Shown: positions 53,298 through 63,191, numbered from the stretch's first letter. The stretch: DNA of 64,000 bases from an uncultured Verrucomicrobia subdivision 3 bacterium (GCA_903917705.1 CAIXBQ010000093.1:1-64000), one strand, 5' to 3'. Numbers and translations are program-made. Notes: generated by a model not told the origin, from the sequence alone.

Positions 53298-54305
53298 TTA
53301 TTCCTGGTCGGTGACGGTGTCGTGGAACTTGAGGATATCGCCCCGGTCGCCTTTGAGCTCGGCTTCCTTGAACTTGATGGCGGTGCGCGGATGCTGATTC
53401 AACATGCCGGTGAGCAAATACGGCAGGTCGTAGCCCCAGAGCAATTTGGCGCGCATGGGCTCGATGTGGTTCTGCACGCAGTTGAGCACGGGCCGCAGTT
53501 CGTATTTCGGATTGTGCAGGAAGGCGAGGAGCAATTCCATGGGACAATTCCCGGCGCCGCGGCCAAGGCCGGCCATGGTGGCATCGAGATAATTCGCGCC
53601 TTCTATGATACCCTCAATGGTGTTGGCGAACGCGAGTTGCATGTTGTTATGCATGTGAACCCCCACTTCCTTGCCGGCCGTCTTGCAGTAGCCGAGATAT
53701 TTCTTCACCAGCGCGTGAACCTGCTCGCTGTAAAACGCGCCAAAACTGTCCACGACATAAATGGCCCGGGCTTCCGACTTGGCAATCATTTCGAGGCCCT
53801 CATTCAATTCGCGGTCGGGAATGGTGGAGGCGGCCATAAGATTCACGGTGGTTTCGTAGCCTTTGTCATGCGCGTCTTTGACCATGTCCAACGCGGTCGG
53901 AATCTGGTGGATGTAAGTCGCCACGCGGATCATGTCGAGAACGGAATCCTTCTTCGGCAAAATATCCGCCTGATAATCGCAGCGTTCGGCGTCGGCCATG
54001 ATGCAGAGCTTGAGCGGAGTTTGGTTGTCGCCGACAATGCGGCGCAGGGCGTCTTCGGTGCAGTATTTCCAGTCGCCATGTTCGCCGACCTTGATTTCCT
54101 TGCGCGACGCCTTGTAGCCGAGCTCCATGTAATCCACGCCCGCCGCGACGCAGGTGTCATAGACGACCTTGACGATCTTATCGTCGAAATGGTGGTTGTT
54201 CATGAGGCCGCCGTCGCGGATGGTGCAGTCCACGACCTTGATTTCGGGGCGGAAGGAGAGCCAGCGGCTGGTGGCGTTGGCTTTGGCGGTTTTGGCGGCT
54301 TTCAT
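53298..54305 (-). CDS. HMGL-like aldolase/pyruvate-carboxyltransferase domain protein
   Basis: 335 residues forming a TIM barrel with the HMGL signature KVVDCTIRDGGLMNNHHF (Asp/Arg of the active site), YMELGYKA, and the metal-binding VHMHNNMQLA. Related enzymes condense or cleave 2-oxo acids with a divalent metal, such as 4-hydroxy-2-oxovalerate aldolase. Homologues often occur in capsule and LPS loci. It sits between dnaE and the glycosyltransferase cluster, so a role in making an unusual glycan building block is plausible. Confidence 0.85.
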   Translation of the reverse strand: MKAAKTAKANATSRWLSFRPEIKVVDCTIRDGGLMNNHHFDDKIVKVVYDTCVAAGVDYMELGYKASRKEIKVGEHGDWKYCTEDALRRIVGDNQTPLKLCIMADAERCDYQADILPKKDSVLDMIRVATYIHQIPTALDMVKDAHDKGYETTVNLMAASTIPDRELNEGLEMIAKSEARAIYVVDSFGAFYSEQVHALVKKYLGYCKTAGKEVGVHMHNNMQLAFANTIEGIIEGANYLDATMAGLGRGAGNCPMELLLAFLHNPKYELRPVLNCVQNHIEPMRAKLLWGYDLPYLLTGMLNQHPRTAIKFKEAELKGDRGDILKFHDTVTDQE

Positions 54306-54380
54306 ATTGGTAAAATTATTATTGGCGGTCAGCCGCCATTATTCCGGGAACCGGCGGGAATTGGACAGGATAAAAATGTG

Positions 54381-55403
54381 CTATTTCGAACCGAAAGCTT
54401 TCAGCAATGCGTCAAAAACCTGTTCCGGCGAAATATCAGCCAGGCAATGGCGTGAAGCAGTGCAGACGGCGGAGTTGCCGTCGCACCCGCAAACTCCGCC
54501 GGTGAAAGCCCGATGTCGCTCGCCGACTGGCGCCCAGCGCGCCGGCGACGTCGGGCCAAAAAGGGAAATGGTTGGCACACCCAGCCCGGCGGCGAAATGC
54601 AGCGGCCCGGTGTCGCCGGAAACAAACACCGCCGCCCGCGCCAGCACGGCGAGGAATAGCGGTAAGTCGGAAATCTGCGGCAAAACCACCGCGTCGGGCG
54701 CGAGGTTTTTCAGTTCCGTCATCAGCGCAGCTTCGCGTTCGCCGCGCGCGGTGGTGAAGGCCAGCCGGTAACCGGCGGCCCGGGCGAGCTGATGAAACTT
54801 GGCCCAGTGCGCCAGTGGCCATTCTTTTTTGGGCTGGCTGGAGGCGACGTGGCAAATCACGGCGCGTTCCGCCGGCAGGATTTTTTGCGCGGCGGCAGCC
54901 AGCGCGGGATCAGCGTGGATTTCTGGTTCCAATAAGCGGGGCAGGGGAATCTGCCAGCCGGATAGCAACTGCGCGAGCCGGGCAGATTCATGCGGGGGAT
55001 TTTGCTCCGGCACCACGCGGTCGGTGTAAAAATATTTTCGCCCGAAGAAACCGCCGCGTTCCGCCCAGCCCAGCCGGTGCCGGGCACCGATGAAGTAACT
55101 GAGAATGGCGCCGCGGTCATTGCTGGCGAAATCCACGGAGCGGCCGAAGCGTTCGCGGCGCAGGGCGCGCAGGAGCGGCCACGTCTCGCGCAGGCTGGCG
55201 CTCCCGCGCCGGCGCGGCATGGCCCAGACGCGCGTGAGCCACGGCACATGTTGGAACAGCGGTGCCAGTTCGGCCGGGATGAGCAGATGCAGTTCGCTCT
55301 GCGGGAACTGTTCGCGGAGCGCGCGGAGAGCCGGCGTCAGCAGCACGGCGTCGCCGAAGTATTTAAATTGCAGCGCGAGGATTTTTTCAGGCCGGACGCT
55401 CAC
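54381..55403 (-). CDS. Glycosyltransferase family 9 (LPS heptosyltransferase-like)
   Basis: 340 residues from a GTG at 55403 whose GTGA overlaps the stop of the flippase gene; the longer frame is rejected because it lies within that gene. KILALQFKYFGDAVLLTPAL at the N-terminus and VFVSGDTGPLHFAAGLGVPTISLF are the GT9 nucleotide-sugar signature blocks. It would transfer a heptose-like sugar to the LPS inner core on the cytoplasmic side. Cys-rich C-terminus (GVCGCDGNSAVC). Confidence 0.9.
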   Translation of the reverse strand: MSVRPEKILALQFKYFGDAVLLTPALRALREQFPQSELHLLIPAELAPLFQHVPWLTRVWAMPRRRGSASLRETWPLLRALRRERFGRSVDFASNDRGAILSYFIGARHRLGWAERGGFFGRKYFYTDRVVPEQNPPHESARLAQLLSGWQIPLPRLLEPEIHADPALAAAAQKILPAERAVICHVASSQPKKEWPLAHWAKFHQLARAAGYRLAFTTARGEREAALMTELKNLAPDAVVLPQISDLPLFLAVLARAAVFVSGDTGPLHFAAGLGVPTISLFGPTSPARWAPVGERHRAFTGGVCGCDGNSAVCTASRHCLADISPEQVFDALLKAFGSK

Positions 55404-57235
55404 GAGGCGAATTGCAGTTCGTATAGTTTCTGGTAGATGCCGCCGCGCCGGACCAGTTCGTCGTGGTGGCCGGTCTCGACAATTTTTCCCTGGTCCAAAA
55501 CCACAATCAGGTCGGCGTGGAGAATGGTCGAGAGCCGGTGGGCGATGCAAATCGTGGTGCGGCCCTTCATCAGTTCGTCCAGGGCGGTCTGCACGGCGCG
55601 CTCGGATTCCGTGTCGAGGGCGCTGGTGGCTTCGTCGAGAACCAGGATGGGCGCGTTTTTCAAAACGGCGCGGGCGATGGCAATGCGCTGGCGCTGGCCG
55701 CCGGAAAGGGAGACGCCCTTTTCGCCGATGACGGTGTCGAAGCCTTCGGGTTTATGGAGGATGAACTCAGTGGCGTAGGCGTGCTGGGCCGCGGCGGTGA
55801 TTTCGTCATTCGTCGCGCCGAGCCGGCCCAGCTCGATGTTCCGGCGGATGGTGTCGTTGAACAGGATGTTTTCCTGGGCGACGACGGCGATCTGATTGCG
55901 TAAATCGCGCGTGGAAACATCGCGCACATCCACGCCGCCGATTTTGACGGTGCCGCGCACGGGGTCGTAGAAGCGCAGCAGCAGGTTGGCGAGCGTGGTT
56001 TTGCCGGAGCCGCTGGCGCCGACAAGCGCGACAAGTTGGCCGGCTTTGACGGTGAGGTTGATGTTGCGCAGCACGGGCTTTTCACCGTAGTTGAAATCGA
56101 GGTTGTGGAATTCAATGTCGGCGTGCGAGGCGTGGAGCATCTTGGGTGCGGTCGGCTCGGGCACGGAATTCTGGGTGGCAAGGAGTTCAAAGACGCGTTC
56201 GCTGGCGGCGCGGGCCTGATGGATCTGATTGTGCAGCCGGGTGAAGGCTTTGATGGGCGGATAGATCATTACGATGGTCAAAACGAAGGTGAGAAAATCG
56301 GACTCTTTCGGCTGCTGGTCCTTGGGCAGGAATTGCAGGCTGTGCTGGATGTAAAAGAACACCAGCGCGATGCCGATGGCGCCAAACACCTCCATGAGCT
56401 GGCTGGGAATTTCGTTGGCGCGGATCACGCGCATTAGCTGACCGATGTATTTTTGCGTGGTGGCCCGGAATTGCGCGCTGACCGTTTCCTCCAGGTTGTA
56501 GGCCTTGATGACGCGGTTCCCCGTGAAGGATTCATGCATCAGGTTCGTCAGCTCGGCGTTGTGGGCCTGCATGGCCCGCGCGGATTTGCGGACCTTGCGG
56601 CCGTAAATGATGATCGGCACGAGGCAGATCGGAAACACGATGATGGAAATGAGCGTCAAGGTGGTGTTCGCCATCAGCTGATACCCGAGAAGACAGAAGA
56701 TTGTGATTGGATCCTTGACGGCGGAGGAAAACGCGCCGCCGATGATGCCGTAAAGCACCTGGGTGTCGCTGGTGATGCGGGCAATCAAATCGCCCGTCTT
56801 GGCCTGGGTGAAAAAACCGAGGGACAGATTTTGCAGGTGGCTGAACAATTTTGTCCGAATGTCGGCGATGGCGTGCATGGCCGACCAGTTGGTCAGGTAG
56901 GTGCTCAGGTATTGGAGCGTGTTGCGCAGGAGCATGATGGCCGGAATGGCGCTGATGATCAGTAGCCAGCTCACGGTGTTGCCCGGCGCGGGCGCATGGA
57001 ATTCCGGCACCAGCAACGCCAGTTGGTGCGCGAGCGGATGAATCCATCGCGGGGCCGCCTCCAGCTTTTGGTGCAGGTCCACCTCGCCCTCAAACACGAG
57101 CTGCACCACGACCTTGACCGTGGCGATCAGCAGGCCGTTGACCAGCCCGTAAAAAATACCGCAAGCCAAGCCCAGGAAAAACCGTCCGCGATACGGGTGG
57201 ACGAATTTCCAGAGCTTGCGAAGGAATTCAATCAT
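55400..57235 (-). CDS. ABC transporter, MsbA-like lipid flippase
   Basis: 611 residues in one chain: a six-helix membrane domain to about 340, then an ATPase domain with Walker A LVGASGSGKTTL, signature LSGGQRQRIAIARA, and Walker B ILVLDEATSALD. It fits the lipid A or glycolipid exporter family (MsbA). Co-transcription with a GT9 enzyme (4-base overlap) supports export of LPS core-lipid A. Substrate not proven. Confidence 0.92.
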   Translation of the reverse strand: MIEFLRKLWKFVHPYRGRFFLGLACGIFYGLVNGLLIATVKVVVQLVFEGEVDLHQKLEAAPRWIHPLAHQLALLVPEFHAPAPGNTVSWLLIISAIPAIMLLRNTLQYLSTYLTNWSAMHAIADIRTKLFSHLQNLSLGFFTQAKTGDLIARITSDTQVLYGIIGGAFSSAVKDPITIFCLLGYQLMANTTLTLISIIVFPICLVPIIIYGRKVRKSARAMQAHNAELTNLMHESFTGNRVIKAYNLEETVSAQFRATTQKYIGQLMRVIRANEIPSQLMEVFGAIGIALVFFYIQHSLQFLPKDQQPKESDFLTFVLTIVMIYPPIKAFTRLHNQIHQARAASERVFELLATQNSVPEPTAPKMLHASHADIEFHNLDFNYGEKPVLRNINLTVKAGQLVALVGASGSGKTTLANLLLRFYDPVRGTVKIGGVDVRDVSTRDLRNQIAVVAQENILFNDTIRRNIELGRLGATNDEITAAAQHAYATEFILHKPEGFDTVIGEKGVSLSGGQRQRIAIARAVLKNAPILVLDEATSALDTESERAVQTALDELMKGRTTICIAHRLSTILHADLIVVLDQGKIVETGHHDELVRRGGIYQKLYELQFAS

Positions 57236-57322
57236 TGCTCGTATTTTGACAACGGCGGCGGAAAGTGAAAGTTTTGTTTTTCAACCGAATGGATATGTTT
57301 TAGCCTCCTGCCCTAATCGAGC

Positions 57323-58297
57323 ATGAGAAAAATCCGGATTGATTTCTGCGACGTCGGCGCCACCTTCAACAAGGCGGACAACTACCTGGGCAACATCCTG
57401 AAGGAGCGGTTCGATGTGGAAATCTGCGACCAGCCGGATTTTTTGATCTATGCGTGCGGCGGCGACTCCCACCGGCTGCATTCCGGGGTGCGGATTTTTC
57501 TGTCCGTGGAGTCGGACATCCCGGATTTTCGCCGGTGCGACTACGCCCTGGCTTCCGTCAAGCTGGACGATTCGCGCCACCTGCATCTGCCCTGCTACGT
57601 CAACTACGGCCGGTATCAGGAGAGCGCCAATCCGGCGGAAATCATCAAACGGAATGATGACCACCGCCAAATCCTTGCGGCCAAGTCCAAGTTTTGCAGT
57701 TTCATTATCAGCGGCTACAATCCCGGCAAAAATGGCAACCGCGTGGAGTTTTTCCAGAAGCTGTGCCGCTACAAAAAGGTGGACAGCGGCGGCCGCAAAT
57801 TCAACAACATCGGCGGCCCCATTCCCGGTGGCCCCCGCGGCAAGGTTGATTTTCTGCGCCAGTATAAATTCAACATCGCGTTCGAGAACCGGTCGCTGCC
57901 CGGCTACACCACGGAGAAAATCTACGAGCCGATGATCGCGCGCTGTCTGCCGATCTATTGGGGCGATCCGGACATCAGCGATCATTTCAATCCCCGGAGC
58001 TTCCTGAACCGCGCGGATTTTCCCAGCGACGAGGCGCTCATTGAGAAAATCATCGAGCTGGACAACGACGACGAGAAATACCTGGAATACATGCGCCAGC
58101 CGTATTTTCACCACGACCAGCCCAACCGGTTTTTCGACCACCAGCGCATCCTCGATTTTTTTGAGAAAATCTACACGCAGAAAATCACGCCGGTGGCCCA
58201 GCGGCGCGGAAAATTCCATTTCCTCCGCCGCTGCTTCGGCCGCTGGAAAATCGTCAAGCGCCACCACTGGCACAAGATGAATGTCCCCGGCTGGTGA
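57323..58297 (+). CDS. Glycosyltransferase family 10 (alpha-1,3-fucosyltransferase-like)
   Basis: 324 residues. YKFNIAFENRSLPGYTTEKI followed by YEPMIARCLPIYWGDPDI is the GT10 GDP-fucose-binding signature. The N-terminal half is an acceptor-binding Rossmann-like fold (IRIDFCDVGATFNKADN). It likely caps a surface glycan with fucose or a related deoxysugar. It is the first gene of a plus-strand set, and its TGA overlaps the GTG of the next gene. Confidence 0.87.
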   Translation: MRKIRIDFCDVGATFNKADNYLGNILKERFDVEICDQPDFLIYACGGDSHRLHSGVRIFLSVESDIPDFRRCDYALASVKLDDSRHLHLPCYVNYGRYQESANPAEIIKRNDDHRQILAAKSKFCSFIISGYNPGKNGNRVEFFQKLCRYKKVDSGGRKFNNIGGPIPGGPRGKVDFLRQYKFNIAFENRSLPGYTTEKIYEPMIARCLPIYWGDPDISDHFNPRSFLNRADFPSDEALIEKIIELDNDDEKYLEYMRQPYFHHDQPNRFFDHQRILDFFEKIYTQKITPVAQRRGKFHFLRRCFGRWKIVKRHHWHKMNVPGW

Positions 58298-59361
58298 AAC
58301 CCGCGCGCATGACCGCCCCGCCGGAAACATTTTTTGACCGCACCCGGAACGCCAGGAAAGTCATGGTCCTCGACCTCGGCTTTCTCGGCGACACCATCCA
58401 CCTGCTGCCCGCGCTCTGGCGGGTGCGGCAGGCGTATCCGCAGGCCGAACTGCATGTGACGGTTTCCACCCACATCACCTCGCTCATGAACTGCGTGCCG
58501 TGGGTAAACCGCACCTGGGGCTACATGCGCTATCCACGCCACGCCACGCTGCGCGAAAACTTACAAATGGTCGCCGCGCTCCGGCGTGAAAAATTCGACG
58601 TCGTCATCAACCTCAACGGCTCCGACCGGTCAAGCTGGCTGACGTTTCTCAGCGGCGCGCGCGAGCGGTTGGGCCGGATGCCGGACGACGGCGGTCCGCT
58701 GTTTTGGCGGCGGATGTTCACCGCGCACGTGCATTATCCGTTCGAGCCGGATCCGCTTTATGTCCAGCGCTGCCGCTGTCTGGAAAAAGCGGGTTTCCCG
58801 TTCACGCGGCCGGAATTTCATACGCAGGTTGATCCGGCGGGTTTGCGGGCGGCGGAAATATCCGCTGATGACCGGGGAAACTATTTTCATCTCAGCCCCT
58901 TCACCACGGCCGATTACAAGGAGTTGCCGCCGGCCCAACTGGTGGAACTGATCGCCGCGCTGGCGAAAAATTTTCCCGCAAAAAAAATCGTCCTGTCCTG
59001 CGCGCCGACGGAGCGTGAGCAGAAGAAAATGGCGGAACTGCTCGCCCTGCTGCCGGAAAAACCGTGGCGCGTGTTGACCGGCAACTTGAATCTCACCCAG
59101 CTCGCCGCTGTCATCCAGCACAGCGCGCTGCATTTCTGCGGCGATACCGGGCCGTTCCATCTGGCGGTGATGACGAATGCGCCGGCCGTCGCGTGGTTTT
59201 GGCCCAATCCCGGCCTGAGCCAGTGGGTGCCCACCGGTGATAAATACCGCGTGCTCGTTGGCGCCAACGAGCCGGGCGCGCAATATCTCCGCCAGATTGA
59301 CACCGGCGAACTGATCCGCGCCGCGCAATCCGTTCTGGCTGGCGGCGCGGGCAATCGCTAG
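58294..59361 (+). CDS. Glycosyltransferase family 9 (heptosyltransferase-like)
   Basis: 355 residues from a GTG overlapping the previous stop; an ATG at 58309 is a second possibility. KVMVLDLGFLGDTIHLLPAL and HFCGDTGPFHLAVMTNAPAVAWF are GT9 blocks, and the domains are two Rossmann folds (GT-B). It likely adds heptose or a similar sugar during LPS core synthesis. Second of three GT9 genes in the cluster. Confidence 0.9.
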   Translation: MKPARMTAPPETFFDRTRNARKVMVLDLGFLGDTIHLLPALWRVRQAYPQAELHVTVSTHITSLMNCVPWVNRTWGYMRYPRHATLRENLQMVAALRREKFDVVINLNGSDRSSWLTFLSGARERLGRMPDDGGPLFWRRMFTAHVHYPFEPDPLYVQRCRCLEKAGFPFTRPEFHTQVDPAGLRAAEISADDRGNYFHLSPFTTADYKELPPAQLVELIAALAKNFPAKKIVLSCAPTEREQKKMAELLALLPEKPWRVLTGNLNLTQLAAVIQHSALHFCGDTGPFHLAVMTNAPAVAWFWPNPGLSQWVPTGDKYRVLVGANEPGAQYLRQIDTGELIRAAQSVLAGGAGNR

Positions 59362-59382
59362 ACTGGCGGCGTCAAATTTGCA

Positions 59383-60174
59383 ATGAAACCGCCCGCCCAA
59401 CTGCCCGTTTCCGTTTGCATCATCGCCGGGAACGAGGCGCACCGCATCACCCCCACGCTGCAAAGCGTCGCGGACTGGGCCCGCGAAATCATCGTCGTCC
59501 TCAATGACGACGTGAATGACGGCACCGACAAAATCGTGGCGTCGTTTGGCGGGAAGGTTTTTCGCGAGCCGTGGAAGGGCAACATCGAGCAAAACCGCTC
59601 CGCCGCGGAAAAAGCCGCCGGCGACTGGTTGCTGGCGCTCGACGCCGATGAGGTGGTTTCGCCCGAACTGCGCGCCAGCATTGAAAAGCTATTTTCCCAG
59701 CCGGAAAAACTGAACCGCTGCGCCGCCTACGAATTTCCCCGCTGCACCTTGTATTATGATCGGTGGATCCGGCACGGCGAATGGTATCCGGACCGCAAGC
59801 TGCGCCTCTGGCGGCGCGGCCAGGGCAGCTGGGGCGGCGTGTTTCCGCATGGCAAAGTCATCGTCACCGGCCCGGTCGGAAAACTGCGCGGCGACCTGCT
59901 GCATTACAGCATGGAAAGCGTCGAACACCAGATCCGCAAGACCATCCGCTACGCCGATGAATTCGTGCAGGACCGCCGCGCTAAAAATCGCCGTGTCACT
60001 TTTCTCGAACTGCTGGTCCGACCGCCGTGGCGCTTTTTTCGCGGGTATGTTTTCCGGCTGGGATTTCTGGACGGTTGGCAGGGCCTGACCATCGCGTGGA
60101 TGACGGCGTTTTACACGTTTCTCCGTTACTTCAAGGCCTTTGAAGCCCAATCACGCCACATGCCTGAACCATGA
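59383..60174 (+). CDS. Glycosyltransferase family 2 (WaaE/KdtX-like)
   Basis: 263 residues. VSVCIIAGNEAHRITPTLQS and LLALDADEVVSPEL (the DxD motif) place it in GT2, and the downstream block YDRWIRHGEWYPDRKLRLWRR resembles LPS-core beta-1,4-glucosyltransferases. A C-terminal hydrophobic segment (FRGYVFRLGFLDGWQGLTIA) may touch the membrane. It overlaps the next gene by 4 bases. Confidence 0.9.
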   Translation: MKPPAQLPVSVCIIAGNEAHRITPTLQSVADWAREIIVVLNDDVNDGTDKIVASFGGKVFREPWKGNIEQNRSAAEKAAGDWLLALDADEVVSPELRASIEKLFSQPEKLNRCAAYEFPRCTLYYDRWIRHGEWYPDRKLRLWRRGQGSWGGVFPHGKVIVTGPVGKLRGDLLHYSMESVEHQIRKTIRYADEFVQDRRAKNRRVTFLELLVRPPWRFFRGYVFRLGFLDGWQGLTIAWMTAFYTFLRYFKAFEAQSRHMPEP

Positions 60175-61340
60175 CCGCCAGCAGCCAACACCTGTTGCTC
60201 TACGAACCGCGCACCGAGGGGCATCACCTCGGCTGGCTGCGGTTCATCGCTGAGGACTTGCTGTCGGCCGATTTCCACCTGTCCATCGCCGCCGATCTGC
60301 GCCCTGGTTCGCGCGCGCGTGTCGAACAAAATCTCGCCGGCCTGCTGGGGGAAGTGAAATTAATTTCCGCCTACGACGGCACCGGCCGCCGCCATCTCGA
60401 TGGGAAAGCTCGTTCCGTGGCGCACTGTCTGCAAGCCAGCGGCGCGGAAAATGTCTTTCTCTGTGCGCTCGATGAAATCGCCTCACACTGCTGGCGCGGC
60501 GCCACCTTCGGCCGGCGTCCGCCGGTGGCACTGCGCGGGCACATTGGCGGCATCTATCATCGGCCGCGCTTTCTTGCCGCCTCAAAATGGTCGCCGGCTC
60601 GCGGCTTGAAAATGCCCGGCTTTCGGCGTCTCTTGCGCGAAGGCTGGTGGCGGCAAATGTTGTTCGTGGATGAATTCCTGGCGGCGGATTTGCAAAAGGA
60701 TTATCCGTTATCGCCCGTTTTTTTCCTGCCCGATGCCTGCCCCTCGGGCTATGACGGCGACGTGGTCGCGGCCCAAAAACAATTGGGGATTCTGCCCGAC
60801 CGGAATGTCTTTCTTTTTTACGGTACCGGCGCGCGGCGCAAAGGCTTGCACTTGGCCGTGGCGGCCATGTTGCAGTTGCCGCCGGCATCGCCGGCGTTTC
60901 TGCTCTGCGCCGGCCACCAAAATCCCGCCGGCCAAACCGCCGCCGGTCTCGCGCAACTGGTGCGCCAAAATCGCGCGTGCGTGCTGGATCGCTACGTCAC
61001 GGTCGAGGAGGAAAAACTATGTTTCGCCGCCAGCGACGCGGTGTTGCTGCCGTACCTGAACCATTTTGGCACCAGCGGCGTGCTATCCCGCGCCATGTCC
61101 GCCGGCAAACCAGTGATCACCTCGGACGAACAGCTGCTGGGCCGGCTCACGCGTGAACGCCAGCTTGGCTTGGTCTTCCCCTCCGGCAACCTTTCCGCGC
61201 TCCGTGAACAAATGCTTCAGGTGACGGGGTTTTCTGAAGCTGATCGCGCCCGTTTCGCCGCCGCTGCCCGGCGTTATGCGGAAACCTATTCGCGTGCCGC
61301 TTTTCGTGCCGCGCTACTCCGCTCCTTGGCCGTCACTTAA
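60171..61340 (+). CDS. Glycosyltransferase family 4-like (GT-B)
   Basis: 389 residues. The C-terminal Rossmann domain shows VFLFYGTGARRKGLHLAVAA, FAASDAVLLPYLNHFGTSGV and SAGKPVITSDEQLLGRL, as in GT4 enzymes. The N-terminus (HLLLYEPRTEGHHLGWLRFI) is the acceptor domain. Sugar unknown. ATGA overlap with the GT2 gene; the next ATG follows its stop directly. Confidence 0.87.
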   Translation: MTASSQHLLLYEPRTEGHHLGWLRFIAEDLLSADFHLSIAADLRPGSRARVEQNLAGLLGEVKLISAYDGTGRRHLDGKARSVAHCLQASGAENVFLCALDEIASHCWRGATFGRRPPVALRGHIGGIYHRPRFLAASKWSPARGLKMPGFRRLLREGWWRQMLFVDEFLAADLQKDYPLSPVFFLPDACPSGYDGDVVAAQKQLGILPDRNVFLFYGTGARRKGLHLAVAAMLQLPPASPAFLLCAGHQNPAGQTAAGLAQLVRQNRACVLDRYVTVEEEKLCFAASDAVLLPYLNHFGTSGVLSRAMSAGKPVITSDEQLLGRLTRERQLGLVFPSGNLSALREQMLQVTGFSEADRARFAAAARRYAETYSRAAFRAALLRSLAVT

Positions 61341-61341
61341 A

Positions 61342-62334
61342 ATGGATACCCCCCGGCGCATCCTGATCGTCCGCCTCACCGCCATGGGTGACGTGGTGCT
61401 GACGCTGCCGGCGGTCAATGTCCTCCGCGAAAATTTTCCGGCCGCGAAAATCACCTTTCTCACCACGCAGGAAAATGCCGCGCTGTTGCAGGGTTTCCCG
61501 GGCGTGGATGCCACCCTCGCGCTGGACCGCGCCGCCTTCCGCAGCGGCAACCCGTGGCGGATGGGCGGTGAACTGATCCGGCTGCTGCGTCTTCTGCGGG
61601 CGGGCAAGTTTTCGCTCGCGGTGGATTTGCATGGCAATGGCGAGAGCGCCTGGCTCACGCGGCTTTCCGGGGCGCCGGAACGCTGGCAATGGTCGCATCG
61701 TGCCAAGCGGGATTGGGCCTACACGCGGCCGATTCGGGCCGATGTTATTGTGCATCCGGCGGAAACCCATCTCTACCTCTTGGCGCGCTGCGGTTTGAAA
61801 AGTGGCTCCATTCGCAATGAATTCGCCTTGCCTGGGTCCGCCCTCCAGGACGCCCGCGCCTGGTTTGCTGGCCAGCAACTTGATACCGCCCGGCCCACCC
61901 TCTACCTCCAGCCGTTCACCAGCGGCGCGCATAAGAACTGGCCGCTGGAAAATTATCTGGTGGTCGCGCGTCATTGGCGCGCGGCGGGTGTGCAAATCAT
62001 CCTCGGCGGCGGCCCCGGCGATCGGCCGGCCTTGGAGCCGGCTCGGCGGGAAGGCTTTGCGGTTTCTGCCGGCGTGCCGATGTTGGTCACCGGCGGCCTC
62101 ATGCAACTGTCCACGTTGGTGCTCGGCGGCGACACCGGCGCGCTGCACTTGGCCGTTGCGCTGGGCCGGCGGGTGTTGATGCTCATGCACCAAGTCACCC
62201 CGGGTTGCCCGCTGCCGTTTCAGCATCCTGATTGGGTGGTGGCGGCCCCCCGGCCGGAGGCCATTGTGGAGATTTCTGTGGCCGAAGTCCTTGCCGCAAC
62301 CGCTAAGGTTCTGGGTCAGGCCACCCGCCGGTAA
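61342..62334 (+). CDS. Glycosyltransferase family 9 (heptosyltransferase-like)
   Basis: 330 residues from the ATG at 61342 (MDTPRRILIVRLTAMGDVVL); the longer frame overlaps the GT4 gene. VRLTAMGDVVLTLPAVNVL and LVLGGDTGALHLAVALGRRVL are GT9 signatures. Last gene of the plus-strand set; its final 19 bases overlap the end of the convergent GT2 gene. Confidence 0.9.
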   Translation: MDTPRRILIVRLTAMGDVVLTLPAVNVLRENFPAAKITFLTTQENAALLQGFPGVDATLALDRAAFRSGNPWRMGGELIRLLRLLRAGKFSLAVDLHGNGESAWLTRLSGAPERWQWSHRAKRDWAYTRPIRADVIVHPAETHLYLLARCGLKSGSIRNEFALPGSALQDARAWFAGQQLDTARPTLYLQPFTSGAHKNWPLENYLVVARHWRAAGVQIILGGGPGDRPALEPARREGFAVSAGVPMLVTGGLMQLSTLVLGGDTGALHLAVALGRRVLMLMHQVTPGCPLPFQHPDWVVAAPRPEAIVEISVAEVLAATAKVLGQATRR

Positions 62335-63191
62335 TGTTTTTTATCGAACCGGAAGCCGAAGGTTTTTTCCAGCCACATCATCCGCCGGTGTTTTTTTTCA
62401 CGCGCCGTGAGCCGGTGCTGCGGATCGGCCTGAAATATTCCCGCCGCCGCTGGCAGCCAGTCCTGCACCGCCTGCGGATGCGTGCCGGAAAATAATTTCA
62501 ACACCTCGGCGTCAATCTGTGCGTAATCCATCGGCTTGGGCGTGGAATCATCCCAGTATTTCTGCACGGTGGCCGACTTCAGATTCATCTGCGCCTCGCT
62601 GCGCACCCAGCCGTAGTGATAAATCGTCGCGCCGGCATGGGCCGCCCGCGGGTGCCGCGATTTTTTGTGCCCGTCGAGCACGTTGAAAAACAGCGCCTCG
62701 CTCGACCACGCGGGAATCGTGTTGCGGAGGATGCGGACCTCGCTGCGATACCAGCCGGGCGACCAGGCGATGGTGTTTTGGTTCCCGTAAAAATGCAGGT
62801 AGTCAAACGCCAGCGCCTCGACGCGCTCGTCGTTCAGGTGTTTTTCCATCGCCGCGCGGATTTTCGGCAGATCCTGTTCGTGCAGCACCTCGTCGGCTTC
62901 GAGGTAAAATGCCCAGTCGCCGGTGCAGTTGAACAGCGCGATGGATTTCTGCTGGCCATAGACAAAGCCGCCCACGCTGTAATCGCCGCGCATCCGCTCG
63001 TTCCATTGCGTCGGAATGATGCGGATTTTCGGGTCGCCAATCGCGCGCACCATCTTTTCCGTGTCGTCCGCGCAGGGGCCGAGCGCGATGATGAATTCAT
63101 CTACGAGCGGCAGTAGGGAGCGGATGGACGCGATGAACGGATAGCCGAGCTGCTGGCCGTTGCGCAAAAAGGTGAACCCGCTGACTTTCAT
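62316..63191 (-). CDS. Glycosyltransferase family 2-like protein
   Basis: 291 residues. SGFTFLRNGQQLGYPFIASI, VDEFIIALGPCADDTEKMV and WAFYLEADEVLHEQD (an acidic metal motif) indicate a GT2-type fold. The middle (IYHYGWVRSEAQM) and basic C-terminus are family-specific. It starts inside the end of the upstream gene on the same strand (95-base overlap), which is large and discussed separately. Sugar unknown; probably LPS or capsule. Confidence 0.85.
   Translation of the reverse strand: MKVSGFTFLRNGQQLGYPFIASIRSLLPLVDEFIIALGPCADDTEKMVRAIGDPKIRIIPTQWNERMRGDYSVGGFVYGQQKSIALFNCTGDWAFYLEADEVLHEQDLPKIRAAMEKHLNDERVEALAFDYLHFYGNQNTIAWSPGWYRSEVRILRNTIPAWSSEALFFNVLDGHKKSRHPRAAHAGATIYHYGWVRSEAQMNLKSATVQKYWDDSTPKPMDYAQIDAEVLKLFSGTHPQAVQDWLPAAAGIFQADPQHRLTAREKKHRRMMWLEKTFGFRFDKKHYRRVA

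Noticed and set aside
53322..54455. Plus-strand 377-aa open frame
   Set aside because: Antisense to the HMGL-like aldolase, whose catalytic motifs are clear.
57281..58330. Minus-strand 349-aa open frame
   Set aside because: Antisense to the GT10 enzyme with its GDP-fucose signature.
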